DNA from: Panagrolaimus kolymaensis
Lineage: Eukaryota; Nematoda; Chromadorea; Rhabditida; Panagrolaimidae
Direction: 5' to 3'
Length of the DNA stretch: 64,000 bases
Assembly: GCA_028622995.1 (NCBI GenBank)
Contig: JAJQJQ010000025.1
Coordinates: 1,984,001-2,048,000, forward strand
In this document: in pieces, positions 59,430 to 64,000 of the stretch
Layout of the letters: each line of letters begins with the position of its first letter
How positions within the stretch are numbered: position 1 is the stretch's first letter
The notes under the pieces: model-generated
What the model was told of the DNA's origin: nothing
Database searches by the model: none
What the model saw: only the letters and a program-made list of their open reading frames with translations
Program-made: the position numbers and the translations under genes

Positions 59430-60615
59430 ATGCTTTTGTTGCTTACAAAGCTTTTTAAAATTAGAGTTTTTTTTATTTTATTTTTTGTTTTAACTTTTTT
59501 TTGTTATTTTATTCTTTTCGATAGATTGAAGTCCTTCGTTTTCCAAATTGACGAATTTAAAAATTATGAAAAGAATGCTTTCAATCCAAGGTGTCCGGCG
59601 TTAAATGAAAGCGAATGGAAAATTTATAAAAATTTAACAACTCCGAATGTTTTTGTTTCGAACGAAGAAAGATTAAAATTAGGTATCAAAGATTTGGTAT
59701 TTGTTACATTTACTTCTAAAGATCACATGAAAGAGGCAATGTTAGTATTTTTTGTGAAATTTAAAAAAAATTATTTTTATGTAAATTTTTTAGAGCGAGT
59801 TGTAAATCAATTTTATTTCATTCAGAGCTATTAAAAGTGCCATTAACTGTATTCATTTCTAATGATTTGAGTCAACGTTTAGCAGAAAAATATCAAAAAG
59901 CTTGTCCCATTGCAAAAATAATAAAATTTCCATTTAAAAATTATCCTAAAAATGTTCGAATTTTGAAAAATTATCGGTTCAAACCTATTTATTCCGCCAT
60001 GGCTTTAAAGGATCACAAAATTTTATTAAGTTTTGATACTTCAGTAATTTTTGGAAAGAATATCAATTTTACAGTAAGTTTTTTTTTGATTTTTTTTATC
60101 GATACGAAAATTTACATTTTTATAGGATTTGATAACTTCAAGCATAGAAAATAATCCACTCGATGTGACTCTTTTATCACCATCGAATCATAAAATGTTT
60201 CCAACAACCCATCCAAAAATGTTCGAATGTTTTCCCAAAATTAATATCGAAAAAGTAAAAAAATGCTTCTCAAACTTTTAACAAAAATGTATTTTTTTAG
60301 ACAAAAATGGTTCCACAATTTCAAGGAGGCCTCATTCTTTGGGTTGGAAGCGAAAATGGATGGAAAATTATGCGTCGATTAGTTGAATGCAGTTTGAAGC
60401 CAGCGTGTATGGCTCCAATTGGAGCGGCTTTGACTTGCAACATGGGGGTAAGTTTTTTCTTCTTTTAAAAGTTTTATATAGAAAAAATGTTTCAGAAAAT
60501 TTACTCAAATCCTGGAAGATTTTCTGGCTGTCATCGATTCGATCAAGCAGCAATAAATTTAATTTTATATGAAAATTCAAATTTTAATTTTACTTTGTAT
60601 CAAAGAGCAACGTAA
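59430..60615 (+). CDS. DUF1647 protein B, probable Golgi glycosyltransferase-like
   Basis: Exons 59430-59740, 59794-60073, 60126-60254, 60301-60447 and 60496-60615 give 328 residues. A single membrane segment (VFFILFFVLTFFCYFILF) precedes a lumenal domain nearly colinear with protein A: CPALNESEWKIYKNLTTPN, FVTFTSKDHMKEAM, LLSFDTSVIF, LILWVG, LVECSLKPACMAPIGA and GCHRFDQAAINLIL. The intron at 60448-60495, after TCNMG, is absent from protein A, where CNIKEIYKN is continuous. The two genes flank eIF3m on the same strand, so they arose by duplication followed by insertion or rearrangement. Confidence 0.8.
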
Positions 60616-61774
60616 AACTCCAATGAGTATTATTGTGTCAAACAATGATTAACTTGAATATCCATTAATCTTGACACATTTTCACGTCCTTGCAATTACA
60701 AATACAATTATTACAGATCCATTGTGGAGGCTTACAGAAAACTCAAAACTTCAGTATCAACGCTTTCAGAACATGATTAATTTTTATTAATATTTCTTTG
60801 AAAAACAAAAATGCTTAATTCTCTACACTTTTATAAACGAAAAAGCGCTGATGGATCAGCAAAGCAAGAAAAAAGATGTTTTTGGAATGTGATCGCTGCT
60901 GCTGCCATAGCACAGGTGTAAAAATCAATAGCGACTTTAAAAAAGCGAAGCAAACACACAAATTGGATGGCTAATAGACAAATATGTATTTTGTAATCCT
61001 AAAAAGAATCGATTGAAATGGCGTTTTGTTTTTGCAGCTATGTTTTTGGTAAAAAAATTGAAATTTTCTTTGCCATAAATTATTTTTCATTTTGCACTTT
61101 ATGTGTGTTAAAAAAATATGTGAATTTTTTTCTTCTTCTTTGAATATTGTATTTATTTTTATTTTTTATTTTTATCTTTATGTTAGTGAAAGTACTGCTT
61201 TTTTCATCAAATAAATAAAATCGAGATTTGATTTCTTTTTTTCTTCTTGAAATTCATATGAAACTTTACAAAATATAAATTTAGTTTATTTAAAGATTTA
61301 CCTTAAGTTTGAGGATGACGAATAAACATTAAATAAAATGAACAGCAGCCAAATAGATGAAGCAACATTCTTATTTGATTAATTATTATTAAATTTGAAA
61401 ACATTAAATCAAACATAGTTTAAAGCTAAAATTTATATGCAATAATAAAAAAGAAACTATTGATCTCAAAATTTTATTATTCATAAATGCTATCAGTTTC
61501 AGCACAATAAATTTTTACTAAATTTTTCATTAATAAAAAAAGATTTTTCTTTTAAACAATAATTCCTTTAATTATTTTTTTTACAAACAATCGAAAGAAG
61601 ACAAAAATAAAAAAGCATTCGTTTCCAATAAAAATGTTTCTTATTATTTTTTCTTCCTAGTATAAAAAGCAATGACTAATTAATAGATCTAAAATGTATT
61701 TATTTTAGTTTCTCTCGAATTTAAAAAGAAAATTTTCTGCGATTACATTACTTTGTTATTTTTTGTTTTTGTAA
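60616..61774. other. Intergenic, AT-rich, no gene seen
   Basis: About 1.2 kb with poly-A and poly-T runs. No exon-like stretch was found. Confidence 0.45.
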
Positions 61775-63944
61775 ATGATGGTTTCAAACAGACGCTGCTG
61801 CTTACATTATATATTGACATTATTATTGGTAATTATTATATTTTTAATTTTGTATATTTACACAAGCGATGAGGCTCCAAACACTTCTCCACCGTTTCCT
61901 GTAGCTAAAATGGAAGAAAATGCAGAAAGCATGATCCCAAAAGTGCCATTAATATTGGCTTACACTCCATATCACCACACTACCATATTCGGTTGCAAAG
62001 TATTGAAGTCGTTATTAGAATGTAAATATACTTGTAGAATTTCTGAAGATAAAACGTGAGTTTTTTTAAATTACAAAAAGTTCATTTTTACCCTTTGGAT
62101 GACTTCTGGCTTTACGCGCCAGTGTACAGAGGAGAAAGTACGCATCCGGGGAAATGAACCAGCGACAAATGATTAAATTGAAAAGTATGACAAGCGTATA
62201 TAAATGACGAATAATAGAGAAATCGAAAAGTGTGAACCATGACAAACAATTGCGTAAATGACAAGTGCGAAAGGCCGCCGCTGGAAAACACCACTGCGCT
62301 ATTCCAGCGGCCGAAAGAAAGGAGGACTTTGAGGCTCACTTGTTTTTATGCATTTTTTTATTCGCGACTTTTTGAGAAAAAGAAAAGCTTTAAAAAAACA
62401 AATTTTAAGAGTTGTTTTAATTTTTGAAGAAAGAAAAAAGTTTGTCTTATAGTGAAAAAGCTTAAAAATCCGAAAAAGCAAAAATGTTAATTTTTTCCAT
62501 TGGATGGCTCTGGTTTTTTGTTTACCAGTGTGCATATAATCCAGCACGCATCCAGGAATTAACGAAATAAAATAGACAGGCGGCGGGGGGCAAGACGTGA
62601 GTGGTAGAACTAAAGGCAATAACCAGAGGGAAAACTAAAGCTGGTTATCAGGCGTCCGAAAAATACCACTGCACTATCCCCGCCGCCGAAAGTGCAGCAA
62701 CCTTTCTGCCTTTGGCTCGTTTAATCACAGATATGTCTAAGAAAAATGCTTTACAATAAAAAAACATATTTGTTTAAAAAACAAAAACAAAAGCGTGTCC
62801 TTAAACAAAATATTTTTTTCTTTAAATATTTTTTTATATGAATGAGAAAATAAATCATAGCAAAATTTTTAGACTTTATCCAATAGCGGATGTTGCTATC
62901 TTCCATGCTCAAGATTTCCAGATGGATCCACTACTTTATTCACATATCAATCCAAACAGGCTAAATATATTTTATTCTCGGGAAGCAGGATGTCGAGAAT
63001 GGATAACACCCAAAAATGTTCCAAAAGATTTTTTTAATGCGACTATGACTTTTCGAAGGGATAGCACTTTTTGGAAACCATATGATCGATTTGAACGAAT
63101 ATTGCCTGGAGAAGAAAATAATTCGAAATTAGTTTGGAACAACGAAGAAGTAAGACCCAAAAAATGTTTTGAAAAATGAAACTTTTTAATTTTTAGGTTG
63201 AAAGAATTTTGGCAAAGAAAAGTAAATTAGCTTTGCAATTTGTTTCAAATTGTAAAACTCATTCAAAACGAGAAGTGTATGTTCAAAAAATGTTAAAATA
63301 TACTGATATCACGCTGTATGGAAATTGTTCAAAAAATCCATTTCCAAAGGATATTACTGTAAATGAAGAATATGGTAAGCCAAACAGATCAAAGCCCTAA
63401 AACCCAAAAAAATCTATTGTGAGGATCGAAGAATTTCTTTCCTTTTTTAAATTTTTGTTTTTAACAATAAAAATTGATTTGTATTTTTTAGAAAAGCATT
63501 ATTTTTATTTGGCGTTTGAAAACTCAGTATGCAAAGATTATATCACAGAAAAATTTTGGAGAATGAAAAAATTAATTGTTCCAGTTGTTTTGAAGCGATC
63601 TATTCTTGATGGAATAATTCCAAATGAATATTTTATTGCAGCAGACGATTTTGATTCTCCGAAAGATCTTGTTGATAGGCTAAAATATCTTCAAGAAAAT
63701 CCAAATGAATACAAAAAGTTAGTGATTTTTTTGTTGGATTAAAGTGTATAAAATTTGTTTGATTTTCAGATATTTGAGTTGGACACAGTTTTACAAAAAA
63801 TCTTTGGGTGATGATAGCCGTGAATATTGTAAAATTTGTGAAATGGCAGTAAAAAAACAAAAAAGTAGCATTGAAAATATTCAAGATTGGTGGGAAAATC
63901 AAGCAGGATGTGAAAAAGATTTTGCAAGAACACTTCTTCTTTGA
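61775..63944 (+). CDS. Alpha-1,3-fucosyltransferase (family GT10)
   Basis: Exons 61775-62055, 62873-63149, 63197-63374, 63492-63717 and 63770-63944 give 378 residues. A type II anchor (YILTLLLVIIIFLILYIY) is followed by a short stem and the GT10 domain: ILAYTPYHHTTIFGC, ADVAIFHAQDF, NIFYSREAG, MTFRRDST, FVSNC with ITLYGNCSKN, and the hallmark HYFYLAFENSVCKDYITEKF followed by VPVVL. A C-terminal Cys pair follows (YCKICEM). The GDP-fucose-binding core is complete. It should transfer fucose to N-glycans or Lewis-type antennae in the Golgi. Its first intron (817 bases) contains two copies of a dispersed repeat. It is the only intact fucosyltransferase here. Confidence 0.92.
62094..62320 (-). repeat. 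SINE-like repeat, copy 1, in the GT10 first intron
   Basis: On the minus strand it has TAGCGCAGTGGTG, resembling a tRNA A box, and GGTTCATTTCC, resembling a B box, about 140 bases apart. The unit ends share sequence with copy 2 (ACGCATCC, CCAGTGT, CCACTGC, GCCGAAAG). A 10-base inverted repeat (GCCGCTGGAA with TTCCAGCGGC, 62277-62311) frames the A-box region. This GC content is foreign to the surroundings. Confidence 0.6.
62497..62695 (-). repeat. SINE-like repeat, copy 2, with nested stem structure
   Basis: A diverged relative of copy 1 in the same intron and orientation. The minus strand has TAGTGCAGTGGTA. It contains three nested stems: GGCGGCGGGG (62579) with CCCCGCCGCC (62678), AGTGGTA (62600) with TACCACT (62664), and ATAACCAG (62619) with CTGGTTAT (62641). 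The RNA of either strand could fold into one long hairpin of about 110 bases. Confidence 0.65.
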
Positions 63945-64000
63945 AGATTCATTCGGTTCTTTTCATATTTAGGATTTTTCTTTACTTTAATAAGCTTTTT

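Noticed and set aside
59191..59493. 100-residue plus-strand frame upstream of DUF1647 B
   Set aside because: Basic, low-complexity and overlapping the real start in another frame; no membrane-anchor or DUF1647 features.
62094..62340. A canonical tRNA gene in the GT10 intron
   Set aside because: A- and B-box-like stretches are present but about 140 bases apart, with no cloverleaf or anticodon arm; called SINE-like instead.

Overview
The window is eukaryotic nuclear DNA, very AT-rich, with many short introns (mostly about 45-75 bases, GT..TTTTAG). An MLT-10-like moulting protein, a deaminase-dead ADAR of the ADR-1 type, DUF1647 proteins and probable spliced-leader acceptors just before start codons all point to a nematode. 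A clade IV (Tylenchina) species is my guess; the species cannot be read from the sequence.

Layout. 0.3-2.1 kb: a broken F-box/LRR gene (FBX-1; FBX numbers are local labels). 3.0-5.8 kb: a DDX5/Dbp2 DEAD-box helicase with one large structured intron. 6.3-9.8 kb: a tyrosine-kinase relic and two F-box/LRR fragments. 9.97-24.7 kb: six apparently intact F-box/LRR genes on the minus strand (FBX-4 to FBX-9), with a prolyl oligopeptidase gene between two of them. 25.0-28.1 kb: ADAR-like gene. 28.4-31.2 kb: MLT-10-like gene. 32.2-48.8 kb: more F-box/LRR genes (FBX-10 to FBX-15) interleaved with a family of small secreted proteins carrying a ten-cysteine module and two EF-hands (EFC-1 to EFC-4 plus two relics). 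49.4-63.9 kb: a glycosylation-type cluster (GT11 fucosyltransferase with an in-frame stop, two DUF1647 genes, a GT10 fucosyltransferase), with eIF3m between the DUF1647 copies.

The main story is a fast-evolving array of at least 15 F-box/LRR copies. The F-box is split by an intron right after LPNEIL, the LRRs lie mainly in one exon, and every complete copy ends in a short module with a KWCEV-type motif. F-box proteins usually recruit substrates to SKP1-CUL1 ubiquitin ligases, so this looks like a family of variable adaptors. From 33 to 49 kb the duplicated unit is compound: a plus-strand EF-hand gene is followed tail to tail by a minus-strand F-box gene four times, sometimes with a second, divergent EF-hand gene. 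Homologous spacers show that the block duplicated as a whole. Broken copies, a fused double-LRR copy and 3' deletions show active birth and death.

All splice models were made by eye from GT/AG sites, reading frame and comparison between copies; summed exon lengths are divisible by three for every model called intact. No transcripts or database searches were available.
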